A stretch of 64,000 nucleotides of DNA from Bacteroidetes bacterium GWF2_33_38 (GTDB lineage Bacteria; Bacteroidota; Bacteroidia; Bacteroidales; GWF2-33-38). Of this stretch, positions 28,091-37,085 are shown piece after piece. The DNA lies in the NCBI GenBank assembly GCA_001769505.1, contig MEOF01000065.1, forward strand, positions 1-64,000, read 5' to 3'. The notes beneath the pieces are model-generated. The model saw nothing but the letters and a program-made list of their open reading frames with translations, was not told where the DNA came from and searched no databases. The translations under genes were made by a program, and so were the position numbers. Each line of letters starts with the position of its first letter. Position 1 is the first letter of the stretch.

Positions 28091-28119
28091 TATAATAATC
28101 TGTAAAGGAAAAATTTTAC

Positions 28120-28944
28120 ATGGAAAAGACAAAGGTTTTATATATCTCTCAAGAAATTACACCCTATTTACCAGAATCAAAAATGTCGATAATCGGAAGG
28201 CAACTTCCACAAGGAATACAAGAAAAAGGAAAAGAAATACGAACCTTCATGCCTCGATACGGCTGTATAAACGAACGCAGAAATCAACTTCACGAAGTAA
28301 TTCGCTTGTCTGGAATGAACTTGATTATCAACGATACCGATCATCCGCTTATTATAAAAGTTGCATCGATTCAAGCTGCAAGAATGCAGGTATATTTTAT
28401 CGATAACGAAGATTTTTTTCAACGCAAACACATTTTACACGACGCCAAAAAGAAATATTTCGAAGATAATGACGAAAGAGCTATTTTTTTTGCAAGAGGC
28501 GTGTTGGAAACAATAAAGAAATTACGTTGGTCGCCCGATGTTATTCATTGCCATGGCTGGATTACAAGTCTTATTCCCTTATATGTAAAACGAGCATATA
28601 AAGACGATCCGATGTTTTCCGATGCAAAAATTGTTTATTCAGTTTACAACGACGGATTTAGCAATGTATTTGACCCAAATTTTAGCGAAAAATTACGATT
28701 GGAAGGCATTAGAGATAAAGATGTTGATGTAGTTAAAAATATTCCCGACTTTGTTAATTTATCGAAAATGGCAATCAATTTATCCGATGCAGTTATTGTC
28801 GGAAGCGAAGCAATAAATTCTGATATTTCGAGTTACTTAAATACAATTGAAAAACCTGTCTTAGGATTTCAAGCAGAAAACTATATTGATGCATATTCAG
28901 ATTTTTATGACAAAATTCTATCAGAAACGTACGCCGAATTTTAG
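28120..28944 (+). CDS. Glycogen synthase-like protein, N-terminal domain only
   Basis: A 274-residue protein like the N-terminal half of GT5 glycogen/starch synthases: KVLYISQEITPYLPES, the MPRYGCINERRNQLHEVIRL segment, FIDNEDFFQRK, DVIHCHGWITSLIPLY and IVYSVYNDGF. A full synthase has about 480 residues. The C-terminal nucleotide-sugar domain is absent and the frame ends naturally, so this is a known short form in Bacteroidota, not a break. Whether it has activity or is regulatory is unknown. It overlaps the next gene. Confidence 0.82.
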   Translation: MEKTKVLYISQEITPYLPESKMSIIGRQLPQGIQEKGKEIRTFMPRYGCINERRNQLHEVIRLSGMNLIINDTDHPLIIKVASIQAARMQVYFIDNEDFFQRKHILHDAKKKYFEDNDERAIFFARGVLETIKKLRWSPDVIHCHGWITSLIPLYVKRAYKDDPMFSDAKIVYSVYNDGFSNVFDPNFSEKLRLEGIRDKDVDVVKNIPDFVNLSKMAINLSDAVIVGSEAINSDISSYLNTIEKPVLGFQAENYIDAYSDFYDKILSETYAEF

Positions 28945-30199
28945 TTCGATTTACAAACTAGCCTTATTCGCATTCTTCGTTTTTACAATTTTTTCGTGCA
29001 ACAAGGAAGATGAAATTGGTTTAGATTTGATTCCGCAAAAAGAAATGTTAAATCTTGAATTTTGCGATACCCTGTTGTTAAAATCTTATACCGTTTACAA
29101 CGATACATTTTCTACTAAAAACAAAACCTTAAGTTTAGTTGGAAGTTATCATGACCCTATTTTTGGAAAAACAGCCGCAGGATTTTTGACTGAATTTCGC
29201 TTGTCGTCAACCGATGTTGAGTTTGACGAAACAAGTTATGTAAATAGTTTTACATTAAATATGGTTGTTGATGATTATTATGGCGACATTTCAACTCCAA
29301 TGACCATTAATGTTTATAATATTTCGCGTGAAATTAATACAGAAACCGAATTTACAGAATTTGATAAAAACCAGTACGTTACCGAAGATTCTCTAATCAC
29401 ATCGTTTACGTTTACGCCATCGCAAAATGGACAGGATACCTTAATTAAAATTAATTTACCAATTGAATTTGCAAATAGATTTTTGGGGTATAGCGACCAA
29501 GAATTTATCGATAACGCAAAAGGATTGTATGTTACAATCAACGAAAATGAGACAAGCGAATCAATATTATACATTGATCTAGTTTCTTCTAAATCGAATT
29601 TGGATTTAGAATATACTTATTTTGATGGAGAAGACTCGGTTACCACTAATTTTTTGTATTTGATTAATAGTGCTTGCGAAAGGCAAAATATTTTTACCCA
29701 TAATTACGAAGGAACCGAAATATCATCAGAAATAACACTTGGCGAAAATAGCATAAACGAAGTAAATTATATACAAGCAATGCGAGGTGTTAACACCATT
29801 ATTGAGTTTCCTGATTTGAAAAGCATAGTGCAAGACCAAAAAATTGCTATTATGAAAGCCGAACTTGTAATTACTGAAAGCGAAGATTATGTTTCGAGCG
29901 ATTATCAGGCTTGTGAAAAGTTAAACATTATTGTTTTGAACGATAGTTTGGAATACCTAAACGCTCCCGACTACGATATATTAGGGTCAGAACATTTTAA
30001 TAGCGAATACATTAATAATTCGTATGTTTTTAATATGACTGCTTACACTCAAGGTCTTATTACCAGTGATGTGTACGATAATTCTAAACTTATTGTCAGT
30101 GCTTTTGCAAATACAATTAGTGCCAATCGAGTCGTTGTAAATTCGGGAAATTCTGCTACAAATCGAATTAAATTAAAATTGTATTACCTAAAATTATAA
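28907..30199 (+). CDS. DUF4270 family lipoprotein
   Basis: A lipoprotein of about 430 residues. The ATG at 28907 gives a signal with lipobox FSC (FVFTIFSC) followed by EDEIGLDLIPQKE. An ATG at 28889 is an alternative. The body has TVYNDTFSTKN, LVGSYHDPIFGKTAAGFLTEF and many beta strands, and ends in TNRIKLKLYYLKL. DUF4270 proteins are common in Bacteroidota and their function is not known. It overlaps the upstream glycosyltransferase gene by about 38 bases and precedes glmS by 6, so the three form an operon. Confidence 0.85.
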   Translation: MTKFYQKRTPNFSSIYKLALFAFFVFTIFSCNKEDEIGLDLIPQKEMLNLEFCDTLLLKSYTVYNDTFSTKNKTLSLVGSYHDPIFGKTAAGFLTEFRLSSTDVEFDETSYVNSFTLNMVVDDYYGDISTPMTINVYNISREINTETEFTEFDKNQYVTEDSLITSFTFTPSQNGQDTLIKINLPIEFANRFLGYSDQEFIDNAKGLYVTINENETSESILYIDLVSSKSNLDLEYTYFDGEDSVTTNFLYLINSACERQNIFTHNYEGTEISSEITLGENSINEVNYIQAMRGVNTIIEFPDLKSIVQDQKIAIMKAELVITESEDYVSSDYQACEKLNIIVLNDSLEYLNAPDYDILGSEHFNSEYINNSYVFNMTAYTQGLITSDVYDNSKLIVSAFANTISANRVVVNSGNSATNRIKLKLYYLKL

Positions 30200-30205
30200 T
30201 ATTTT

Positions 30206-32041
30206 ATGTGTGGAATAGTTGCTTATATTGGAAGCAAACCAGCTTACCCAATTTTAATAAATGGATTAAAACGACTCGAATATAGAGGCTATGACTCAGC
30301 CGGAATTGCTTTGCTCGACAAAAATATCAGCACATATAAAAGAAAAGGAAAAGTTTCTGATTTAGAGGCTTTTGTTGAAGATAAAAACACAAATGGCTTT
30401 ATTGGAATTGGTCATACACGCTGGGCTACACACGGAGCTCCAAACGATGTTAACGCACACCCACACGTTTCACAACACGGACATTTTGTGATTATTCACA
30501 ATGGTATAATCGAAAATTATGGAAGACTAAAAAAGCGACTTGAAGACCGTGGTTACAAATTTCAAAGCGAAACCGATACCGAAGTTTTATCAAATCTTAT
30601 CGAATATATTTATCTCAAAGGAAACGTTTCTGCCGAGATAGCTGTTCGACTTGCATTAACAAAGGTTATAGGAGCGTACGGATTGGTTATTATGTGTAAA
30701 GACGAACCCGATAAACTCATTGCAGCTCGAAAAGGAAGCCCATTGGTAATTGGAATTGGAAAGGAAGAATATTATTTAGCTTCTGATGCAACACCGATTG
30801 TTGAATACACAAAAAGCGTAATTTATTTGAACGAAAATGATATTGCGATAATCAAAAAAGATGAATTAAGTTTAAAATCGCTTACAAACGAAAAGTTGAC
30901 GCCCGAAATTCATACATTGGACTTAGATGTTGATGAAATTGAAAAAGGTGGCTACGAGCATTACATGCTCAAGGAAATATTTGAACAACCTCGCTCAATT
31001 TTAGATACTTTTCGTGGACGCGTAGTGCCCGATATGTCGGCTATTCATTTAGGCGGACTTTTAGAGGTACTTCCTCGCTTGAAAGAAGCCAAAAGAATTA
31101 TTATAATTGGTTGCGGAACATCATGGCACGCTGGGCTTGTTGGCGAATATTTACTTGAAGATTTGGCCAGAATTCCAGTTGAGGTCGAGTATGCGTCTGA
31201 ATTCAGATATCGAAATCCAATCATAAACAAAGACGATGTTATTATTGCGATAAGTCAAAGCGGAGAAACCGCCGATACATTAGCTGCAATTCAACTTGCC
31301 AAAGAAAATGGAGCAATGGTTCTCGGAATTTGTAATGTTGTTGGCTCTAGTATTCCTCGTTTAACCGATGGTGGCGTTTATACTCATGCAGGTCCTGAAA
31401 TAGGAGTTGCTTCGACCAAAGCATTTACCGCTCAAGTTACAGTTTTAACTATGATGGCGATTTTGCTAGGCAGAGAACGAAACATTATTTCGGACGAAAA
31501 TTATAAAAAACTGATTCTAGAACTTGTTTCGATTCCTGAGAAAATCGAAAAAATATTAACGTATAGTGCGGTTTTTGAAAAAATAGCAGCTCTTTACAAA
31601 AATGCCAATAATTTTCTTTATTTAGGTCGTGGATATTTTTTTCCTGTGGCTTTAGAAGGAGCATTGAAGCTTAAAGAAATTTCATACATTCATGCCGAAG
31701 GTTATCCTGCAGCCGAAATGAAACATGGTCCAATTGCATTGATTGACGAAAAAATGCCAATCGTTGTTATTGCAGCAAAGGACAAATCGTACGAAAAAGT
31801 TGTAAGCAATATTCAAGAAGTTAAAGCAAGAAAAGGAATCGTAATTGCCATTGTAACCGAAGGCGATACCATAATTAAAGAAATGGCAGACCATGTGTTG
31901 GAAATTCCTTATACTCACGAAGCTTTAGGTCCATTGCTTGCAGTAATTCCGTTGCAATTATTGTCGTATTATATTGCAGTAATGAGAGGTTGTAATGTTG
32001 ATCAACCAAGAAATTTGGCTAAATCGGTCACGGTAGAGTAA
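30206..32041 (+). CDS. glmS: Glucosamine-fructose-6-phosphate aminotransferase
   Basis: A 611-residue enzyme making glucosamine 6-phosphate, the first step to peptidoglycan and LPS amino sugars. The N-terminal glutaminase has Cys2 (MCGIVAYIG), GHTRWATHG and NGIIENY. Two sugar-isomerase domains follow, with GCGTSWHAG, ISQSGETADT and the C-terminal LAKSVTVE. The length is standard. The very short upstream spacer leaves no room for a glmS ribozyme. Confidence 0.97.
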   Translation: MCGIVAYIGSKPAYPILINGLKRLEYRGYDSAGIALLDKNISTYKRKGKVSDLEAFVEDKNTNGFIGIGHTRWATHGAPNDVNAHPHVSQHGHFVIIHNGIIENYGRLKKRLEDRGYKFQSETDTEVLSNLIEYIYLKGNVSAEIAVRLALTKVIGAYGLVIMCKDEPDKLIAARKGSPLVIGIGKEEYYLASDATPIVEYTKSVIYLNENDIAIIKKDELSLKSLTNEKLTPEIHTLDLDVDEIEKGGYEHYMLKEIFEQPRSILDTFRGRVVPDMSAIHLGGLLEVLPRLKEAKRIIIIGCGTSWHAGLVGEYLLEDLARIPVEVEYASEFRYRNPIINKDDVIIAISQSGETADTLAAIQLAKENGAMVLGICNVVGSSIPRLTDGGVYTHAGPEIGVASTKAFTAQVTVLTMMAILLGRERNIISDENYKKLILELVSIPEKIEKILTYSAVFEKIAALYKNANNFLYLGRGYFFPVALEGALKLKEISYIHAEGYPAAEMKHGPIALIDEKMPIVVIAAKDKSYEKVVSNIQEVKARKGIVIAIVTEGDTIIKEMADHVLEIPYTHEALGPLLAVIPLQLLSYYIAVMRGCNVDQPRNLAKSVTVE

Positions 32042-32105
32042 ATAGTTTGATTAATTAATCGGTTTTTGAATACTAAAATGAGTATATAAAATCGAAACTA
32101 ATTTG

Positions 32106-32327
32106 CTATAATAATCTTTTTAATGCTGTCCCTTTATCTGTCTGAACCCTTAAAAAGTAAATGCCCGATTCCATTTTCGAAACATCAATAAGCCACATTT
32201 TATAATCTTGAAGATGTTGTAAATTTTGATTAAATTTGTATAGAATGCTTGTTTGTGATAACAGCAACAAGGGCGAAAAAGTTCCTTTATTGGTTGAAAT
32301 GAATAATGGGGAGAATTGGATGGAAGC
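32106..32327 (-). pseudogene. Remnant of a T9SS cargo gene (C-terminal sorting tail)
   Basis: A 73-codon open stretch with no start codon, entered from a TGA at 32328-32330. Its last third reads IDVSKMESGIYFLRVQTDKG and then a Leu/Lys/Arg tail. That is the usual final strand and basic end of a type A T9SS sorting domain. The preceding text (STNKGTFSPLLLLSQTS) no longer shows the YPNP motif. I take it as the eroded 3' end of a lost gene. Confidence 0.55.
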
Positions 32328-32416
32328 TCATTAGAAAAGTCTGAACCATTGATTTGATTAATAAATAAATTTTGTTGAAAATTAAATTAAATAAATTGAT
32401 TGATCTTAAAAAAATC

Positions 32417-32449
32417 TTTGAGTTTTAATATCAAATAATTGTACCTTTG
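32417..32449 (+). promoter_or_regulatory. Promoter of the dinD-like gene
   Basis: TTTG (32417-32420) and TACCTTTG (32442-32449) are 21 bases apart, an excellent match to both Bacteroidota boxes, 25 bases before the ATG. I see no clear LexA-type palindrome. Confidence 0.6.
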
Positions 32450-32474
32450 TAAATAGATAATAATAATTCAAAAA

Positions 32475-33296
32475 ATGAGTGAAATAATAAAATCAGAAGG
32501 AGAAAAGTTAACTTTTGAAGATTTCAAAAATGAGAATGGGATAACTTATTGGTGGGCTTCAGATTTAATGCAAATGCTTGGATACCCAAACATGAAGTCA
32601 TTTCAAAAAGTTATAGATAGAGCAACAAAAGCTTTTGTTTCTTTAAATATTTCTCATTATGAAAATATTGTAATAACAAATAGAATTATTGATGGTCAAA
32701 GCGTTCAAGACTTTAAACTAACTAGATTTGCTTGTTATATAACTGTAATGAATGGCGACCCTAAAAAATCAGAAGTTGCTGAAGCTCAAGCATATTTTGC
32801 ACAACAAACAAGAAAATTTGAATTATATATAGAAAACAATAACGAAATAGATAGGCTTTTAATACGTGAAGAACTAACCGAAGGAAATAAATCATTATTT
32901 TCGACTATAAAAAAAGCAGGTATTACTGATTATGCAAAGTTTACAAATGCTGGTTATTTAGGGATGTATAATATGGAAAATTGGAAATTAGCACAAAAAC
33001 GAAATGTTAATAAAGAGAAGCTAATGGACAGTATGGGAAGAACTGAACTTGCTGCAAATTTATTTAGAATAACTCAAACCGAAGAAAGAATAAAAAATAA
33101 GGGAGTAACAGGTCAGAATGCTTTAGAACAAACTCATTTCCAAGTTGGTCGTGAAGTAAGAAATATTATAGTGGAAAATTCTGGAAAAACACCTGAAAAT
33201 TTACCACAAGAAAAAGAACTTCCAAATGTAAAAAAAGAATTAAAAGAAGGCTATAAAAAAATGCTAAAGGAAGATAACAAAAAAAAGAAGAAATAG
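32475..33296 (+). CDS. dinD: DinD-like protein, BRO-N domain
   Basis: A 273-residue protein with a BRO-N domain at the start (WWASDLMQMLGYPNMKSFQKVIDRA, about residues 24-50) and a DNA-damage-inducible protein D body (EEERIKNKG-like TQTEERIKNKGVTGQ, HFQVGREVRN). It ends with the PENLPQEKELPNVKKELK segment and a lysine tail. E. coli DinD is LexA-controlled and inhibits RecA filament growth. Here it is a lone gene between a relic and a hairpin-rich gap, which suits accessory DNA. The lysine-rich end (EDNKKKKK) is coded by an A-rich tract. Confidence 0.85.
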   Translation: MSEIIKSEGEKLTFEDFKNENGITYWWASDLMQMLGYPNMKSFQKVIDRATKAFVSLNISHYENIVITNRIIDGQSVQDFKLTRFACYITVMNGDPKKSEVAEAQAYFAQQTRKFELYIENNNEIDRLLIREELTEGNKSLFSTIKKAGITDYAKFTNAGYLGMYNMENWKLAQKRNVNKEKLMDSMGRTELAANLFRITQTEERIKNKGVTGQNALEQTHFQVGREVRNIIVENSGKTPENLPQEKELPNVKKELKEGYKKMLKEDNKKKKK

Positions 33297-33537
33297 TTTT
33301 TTTCAGTTGTTGTTTCCTCAACAAAATTCAAATCACCGAATAATTGTTTCACAACCACCCCGTCAGTCTTGCGACTGCCACCCCTCCATTGAGGGGAATT
33401 TTGATTTGCATTTCAAATTTGAACTTCAATGAAGTTTTTCCGCCGTTGTTGGAATCCTGTCCAACAATTATAATTTTTCACCATATTTATAACGTAACTC
33501 GTACATTCTTGTCCGAGAAAAGAAACACAAAACAATC
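33297..33537. other. Hairpin-rich intergenic stretch
   Basis: CCCCTC-catt-GAGGGG lies around 33386-33401, and TTGTTGGA/TCCAACAA pair around ATCCTG near 33446-33467. CTCG-t-ACA-ttct-TGT-c-CGAG is at 33498-33517. The last element recurs in inverse orientation at 54523-54542. No gene is seen. Confidence 0.5.
33498..33517 (+). repeat. REP-like 20-base hairpin, copy 1
   Basis: The 20 bases match the inverted copy at 54523-54542 at 19 of 20 positions, and each is itself a hairpin (CTCGxACA with TGTxCGAG). Both copies are intergenic. Confidence 0.5.
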
Positions 33538-34323
33538 TTAACCCATTTTAAATCTCACAAATCCCTCAAACACAAAACTTACAGAGCCTTGCAACCAAAC
33601 GTTTGTAAATGTTGAATTGGTTTTGGTAAAACTTGTTTTTAAGATTCCTCCTTTGGTTTCGATTTCAAAATCTTCACAAGAGTTTAAACACGAATATGCA
33701 ATTGAAGCGGCAGTAACACCTGTTCCACAAGATAAGGTTTCGTTTTCAACTCCGCGTTCGTAGGTCCTTACATAAATTTTACGTTCACTTAGTTTTTGAA
33801 CAAAATTCACGTTTATTCCATTTGGAGAAAATTGTTTACTGTACCGAATTTGTTTTCCGAGTTCAAAAACATTCAAGTCATTTGCGTTTTCAACAAATTT
33901 AACAATGTGTGGAGAACCTGTATTTAGAATAAAATCACCATTTTGTTCTTTTATTTCAAATACGTCGTTCATTTTTAGCTTTACCGTTTTCGCATCAATT
34001 ATTTCAGCAATATGAATTCCGTCAATAGCCTCAAAAGTTGTTGTGTCGCCAATTATTTGAAGCGATTTTGCAAAAGCAACAATACAACGCCCACCATTTC
34101 CACACATCGTACTTTCACGTCCGTCGGAATTAAAATATTTCATTCCAAAATCGTACGAATCAGAAGAATTTAATAGCATTAACCCGTCGGCACCAACTCC
34201 AAAATGTCGATGACATAAAAACTCAATGCTTTGTTGGTTTAAACCATTATATGTATTTTTTCTATTATCTAAAATAATAAAATCGTTTCCGGCACCATGA
34301 TATTTATAAAATTTTATAAGCAT
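33538..34323 (-). CDS. dapF: Diaminopimelate epimerase
   Basis: A 261-residue enzyme turning LL- into meso-diaminopimelate for lysine and peptidoglycan. The first catalytic Cys is in MCGNGGRC and the second in ETLSCGTGVTAAS. NDFIILDNR is near the start and KYFNSDGRESTMCG is intact. It stands alone, divergent from the protease gene by about 125 bases. Confidence 0.96.
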   Translation of the reverse strand: MLIKFYKYHGAGNDFIILDNRKNTYNGLNQQSIEFLCHRHFGVGADGLMLLNSSDSYDFGMKYFNSDGRESTMCGNGGRCIVAFAKSLQIIGDTTTFEAIDGIHIAEIIDAKTVKLKMNDVFEIKEQNGDFILNTGSPHIVKFVENANDLNVFELGKQIRYSKQFSPNGINVNFVQKLSERKIYVRTYERGVENETLSCGTGVTAASIAYSCLNSCEDFEIETKGGILKTSFTKTNSTFTNVWLQGSVSFVFEGFVRFKMG

Positions 34324-34341
34324 GTTAAATACTGTTAAATA

Positions 34342-34374
34342 TTTGAAAATGACAGAAGACGCATTGTAATTTTG
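34342..34374 (+). promoter_or_regulatory. Promoter of the HtrA-type protease gene
   Basis: TTTG (34342-34345) and TAATTTTG (34367-34374) are 21 bases apart. The ATG at 34450 implies a leader of about 70 bases. Confidence 0.55.
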
Positions 34375-34449
34375 CGTTATAATTACGGTAAAAATAATAA
34401 ATATTTAAACGATAAAAATAATTTTGTTAAATTGTAAAAAAATAAAGCT

Positions 34450-35874
34450 ATGAAAACAAAACAAATCCTTTTAGCCTCGTTTATTGCGATATTAAGTGGA
34501 ATTGTATCAGTCGCCCTTTATTCAAATATTATTCAATCACGCTTGGTTGGAAATTTAAATTCCTTGGACGAACCGCAAATTAAACTTGCAAGTTTACTCT
34601 CTGCGACTTCATCTGAAAGTATGAATTTTATTGTAGCTGCTAACCAAACCGTTCATTCGGTTGTTCATGTCAAAACTCAGCAATATCAGCAGCAAGCTAC
34701 TGTTTATGATTTCTTTTTCGGACAAAGTTATAATAGAATGCAACCTATTGTGGGTTCGGGCTCGGGTGTTATTATTTCCGATGATGGCTACATTGTTACC
34801 AATAATCATGTAATAAGCAATGCAAATAATATCGAAGTTGTTTTAAACGACAAACGTACTTATACAGCAAAGTTAGTTGGAGCCGACCCATATACTGACA
34901 TTGCCTTATTGAAAATTGAAGAGTCGGGATTAACTCGCATCGAATATGGAAACTCTGACGATTTACTTGTTGGCGAGTGGGTGCTGGCGGTTGGCAATCC
35001 GTTTAATTTGACTTCAACCGTAACGGTCGGAATTGTTAGTGCCAAAGCAAGAAACATAAATGTTTCAGCAAATCAATTTGCCATCGAATCGTTTATTCAA
35101 ACCGATGCCGCAGTTAACCCAGGAAATAGTGGGGGAGCTTTGGTAAACACGAAAGGCGAGCTGGTGGGAATTAATACGGCTATTGCTTCAAATACTGGAG
35201 CATATACCGGATATTCTTTTGCTGTACCTGTTAACATTGTAAAAAAAATAGTATCCGACTTAGTTGAGTTTGGCGAAGTTCAACGAGCATATTTAGGCGT
35301 TTCGATTGCGAACATTGATGCTTCGTTGGCAGCAGAGCTTAAATTGGATAAAATAGAAGGCGTTTATGTTGCCGGAGTTACAAACGATGGAGCTGCCGCT
35401 GATGCTGGATTTGAAAAAGGAGATATTATAGTTAAAATTGAAAACATGAATATCAACGCTGTATCAGAGTTACACGAACAAATAAGCAAATATCGTCCAG
35501 GCGATAAAATAATTATTCTTGTAAAAAGAAATGGAAAATTGAAACCATTTGATATAACCTTGCGTAATAAGCTCGGAAATACGGAATTAGTTAAGAATGA
35601 GACAAATTCAGTTTTGGGAGGAACTTTTGAAGATTTGAGTTCTGAAGAAAAGAGTATGCTTAGAATATCAAATGGTGTAAAAATTAGAAGTTTAGGCGAC
35701 GGAAAATTGAAAACATCAGGAATTAAAGAAGGATTTATTGTAACAAGCGTTAATCGAAAACAGATTAACTCTGTTGAGGAAATTTATGATATACTAAGTA
35801 ACATTGAAGGAGCGGTACTCGTTGAAGGAATTTATCCAAACGGAATGGTTGCGTATTACGCTTTTGGAATGTAA
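34450..35874 (+). CDS. HtrA/DegP-type periplasmic serine protease
   Basis: A 474-residue envelope protease and chaperone. A membrane-anchor or signal segment (LASFIAILSGIVSVALYS) is followed by the trypsin-like domain, whose triad is His120 (TNNHVIS), Asp150 (YTDIALLKI) and Ser227 (NPGNSGGAL). Two PDZ domains follow: about residues 275-370 (AYLGVSIANID, GVYVAGVTNDGAAADAGFEKGDIIVKI) and a shorter one to the end (GFIVTSVNRKQINSVEEIYDIL). Length and domains match the DegP/DegQ group. It degrades misfolded envelope proteins. Alone in its unit, followed by the sigma factor gene. Confidence 0.93.
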   Translation: MKTKQILLASFIAILSGIVSVALYSNIIQSRLVGNLNSLDEPQIKLASLLSATSSESMNFIVAANQTVHSVVHVKTQQYQQQATVYDFFFGQSYNRMQPIVGSGSGVIISDDGYIVTNNHVISNANNIEVVLNDKRTYTAKLVGADPYTDIALLKIEESGLTRIEYGNSDDLLVGEWVLAVGNPFNLTSTVTVGIVSAKARNINVSANQFAIESFIQTDAAVNPGNSGGALVNTKGELVGINTAIASNTGAYTGYSFAVPVNIVKKIVSDLVEFGEVQRAYLGVSIANIDASLAAELKLDKIEGVYVAGVTNDGAAADAGFEKGDIIVKIENMNINAVSELHEQISKYRPGDKIIILVKRNGKLKPFDITLRNKLGNTELVKNETNSVLGGTFEDLSSEEKSMLRISNGVKIRSLGDGKLKTSGIKEGFIVTSVNRKQINSVEEIYDILSNIEGAVLVEGIYPNGMVAYYAFGM

Positions 35875-35896
35875 ACAAAGATTTAGCTTATTTATA

Positions 35897-35927
35897 TTGA
35901 CTTTAAATTATAAATAGTCTAATTTTG
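35897..35927 (+). promoter_or_regulatory. Promoter of the primary sigma factor gene
   Basis: TTG (35897-35899) and TAATTTTG (35920-35927) are 20 bases apart. The ATG is at 35947. The sigma factor probably reads its own promoter here. Confidence 0.6.
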
Positions 35928-35946
35928 CATAAATTTAAAAATATAT

Positions 35947-36807
35947 ATGAGGCAATTAAAAATTACCAAGTCGATTACAAATCGAGAGAGTGCTTCTCTT
36001 GATAAGTACTTACAAGAAATTGGTAAAGAAGAATTAATTACGGTTGAAGAAGAAGTAGATTTGGCACAGCGAATTCGAAAAGGCGATAGACTTGCTTTAG
36101 AGAAATTAACGCGGGCAAATTTGCGTTTCGTGGTGTCGGTAGCTAAACAGTACCAAAATCAAGGATTAAGTCTACCAGACTTAATCAATGAAGGTAATCT
36201 TGGATTAATAAAAGCAGCTGAAAAATTTGATGAAACACGTGGATTTAAATTTATTTCGTATGCGGTATGGTGGATTCGACAATCAATTTTACAAGCCTTA
36301 GCTGAACAATCAAGAATAGTTCGATTACCGCTGAATCAAGTTGGTTCACTAAATAAAATTAATAAAGCATTTTCGAAATTTGAACAAGAAAACGAAAGAA
36401 CTCCTTCGCCAGAAGAGTTAGCTGATTTGTTAGAATTACCAAAAGAAAAAGTTGTTGATACACTCAGAGTTTCTGGACGACACGTATCGGTTGATGCTCC
36501 TTTTGTTGAAGGAGAAGACAACAGCTTGCTTGATGTTATCGAAAATCCTGATTCACCAATTGCTGACGGAAAACTTATGAGCGAATCTCTAAGTCGCGAA
36601 ATAGATAGAGCATTAGCAACCTTAACGTCAAGAGAAAGAGATATTATAAAGTTATTCTTTGGCATTGGACTTCAAGAAATGACCCTCGAAGAAATTGGCG
36701 ATAAATTTGGATTGACTCGAGAACGTGTGCGACAAATAAAAGAAAAAGCAATAAGAAGATTGAGGCATACTTCAAGAAGTAAACTCTTAAAATCGTATTT
36801 AGGATAG
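35947..36807 (+). CDS. rpoD: Primary sigma factor (RpoD/SigA), Bacteroidota short form
   Basis: A 286-residue housekeeping sigma factor. Region 1.2 ([22 protein letters not shown]), region 2 ([57 protein letters not shown]), region 3 ([19 protein letters not shown]) and region 4 ([29 protein letters not shown]) are all present. Region 1.1 is absent, as usual in the phylum. It explains the TAnnTTTG promoters seen in the window. It is followed by a perfect terminator. Confidence 0.96.
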   Translation: MRQLKITKSITNRESASLDKYLQEIGKEELITVEEEVDLAQRIRKGDRLALEKLTRANLRFVVSVAKQYQNQGLSLPDLINEGNLGLIKAAEKFDETRGFKFISYAVWWIRQSILQALAEQSRIVRLPLNQVGSLNKINKAFSKFEQENERTPSPEELADLLELPKEKVVDTLRVSGRHVSVDAPFVEGEDNSLLDVIENPDSPIADGKLMSESLSREIDRALATLTSRERDIIKLFFGIGLQEMTLEEIGDKFGLTRERVRQIKEKAIRRLRHTSRSKLLKSYLG

Positions 36808-36810
36808 AAA

Positions 36811-36840
36811 AAAAAGCCCTCTATGGAGGGCTTTTTTTTG
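36811..36840 (+). terminator. Intrinsic terminator after rpoD
   Basis: AGCCCTC (36815-36821) and GAGGGCT (36826-36832) form a stem with loop TATG, with an A-run before and eight T's after. It would work in both directions but follows rpoD by 4 bases. Confidence 0.9.
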
Positions 36841-37001
36841 CTCAAAATTTAAAAACAATCTCAGAACAATCGTTAAAACTAATTTTTATTTCTGTATCAA
36901 AATTTATTCTTTGGCATAAAACGCTGAAATCTATTTACAAAAATTGTCCGTTTTCTTGCAATTTAGAATTATTATTTATTTTTTTATTTCATAAATAGAC
37001 T

Positions 37002-37035
37002 TACATTTGTGCTACGATATTAAATATAGTAGCAC
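37002..37035 (+). promoter_or_regulatory. -7 box with overlapping 27-bp palindrome, TonB receptor operon
   Basis: TACATTTG (37002-37009) fits the -7 box. The next bases form a near-perfect palindrome, GTGCTAC.ATAT (37009-37020) and ATAT.GTAGCAC (37024-37035), covering the expected start of transcription. A second inverted pair, AAATATAGTA (37022-37031) and TACTATATTT (37055-37064), overlaps its right arm, so two mutually exclusive hairpins are possible. A repressor operator or an RNA switch in the leader are both plausible. Confidence 0.55.
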
Positions 37036-37085
37036 GAATTACTGTGTGTGGTGTTACTATATTTTAAATTTAACACGATACGAAA

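Larger units (their letters stand above)
32042..32474. other. Gap between glmS and dinD, holding a T9SS relic
   Basis: No intact gene is seen. On the minus strand, 32106-32327 is the end of a T9SS cargo gene without a start. The rest is AT-rich. The dinD promoter occupies the right end (32417-32449). Confidence 0.6.

Noticed and set aside
30190-30206. glmS ribozyme or riboswitch
   Set aside because: Only 6 bases separate glmS from the DUF4270 stop, so no leader exists.
36841-37085. Cobalamin riboswitch before the TonB receptor
   Set aside because: The leader is too short and AT-rich and lacks the conserved B12-box type sequence; only simple palindromes are seen.
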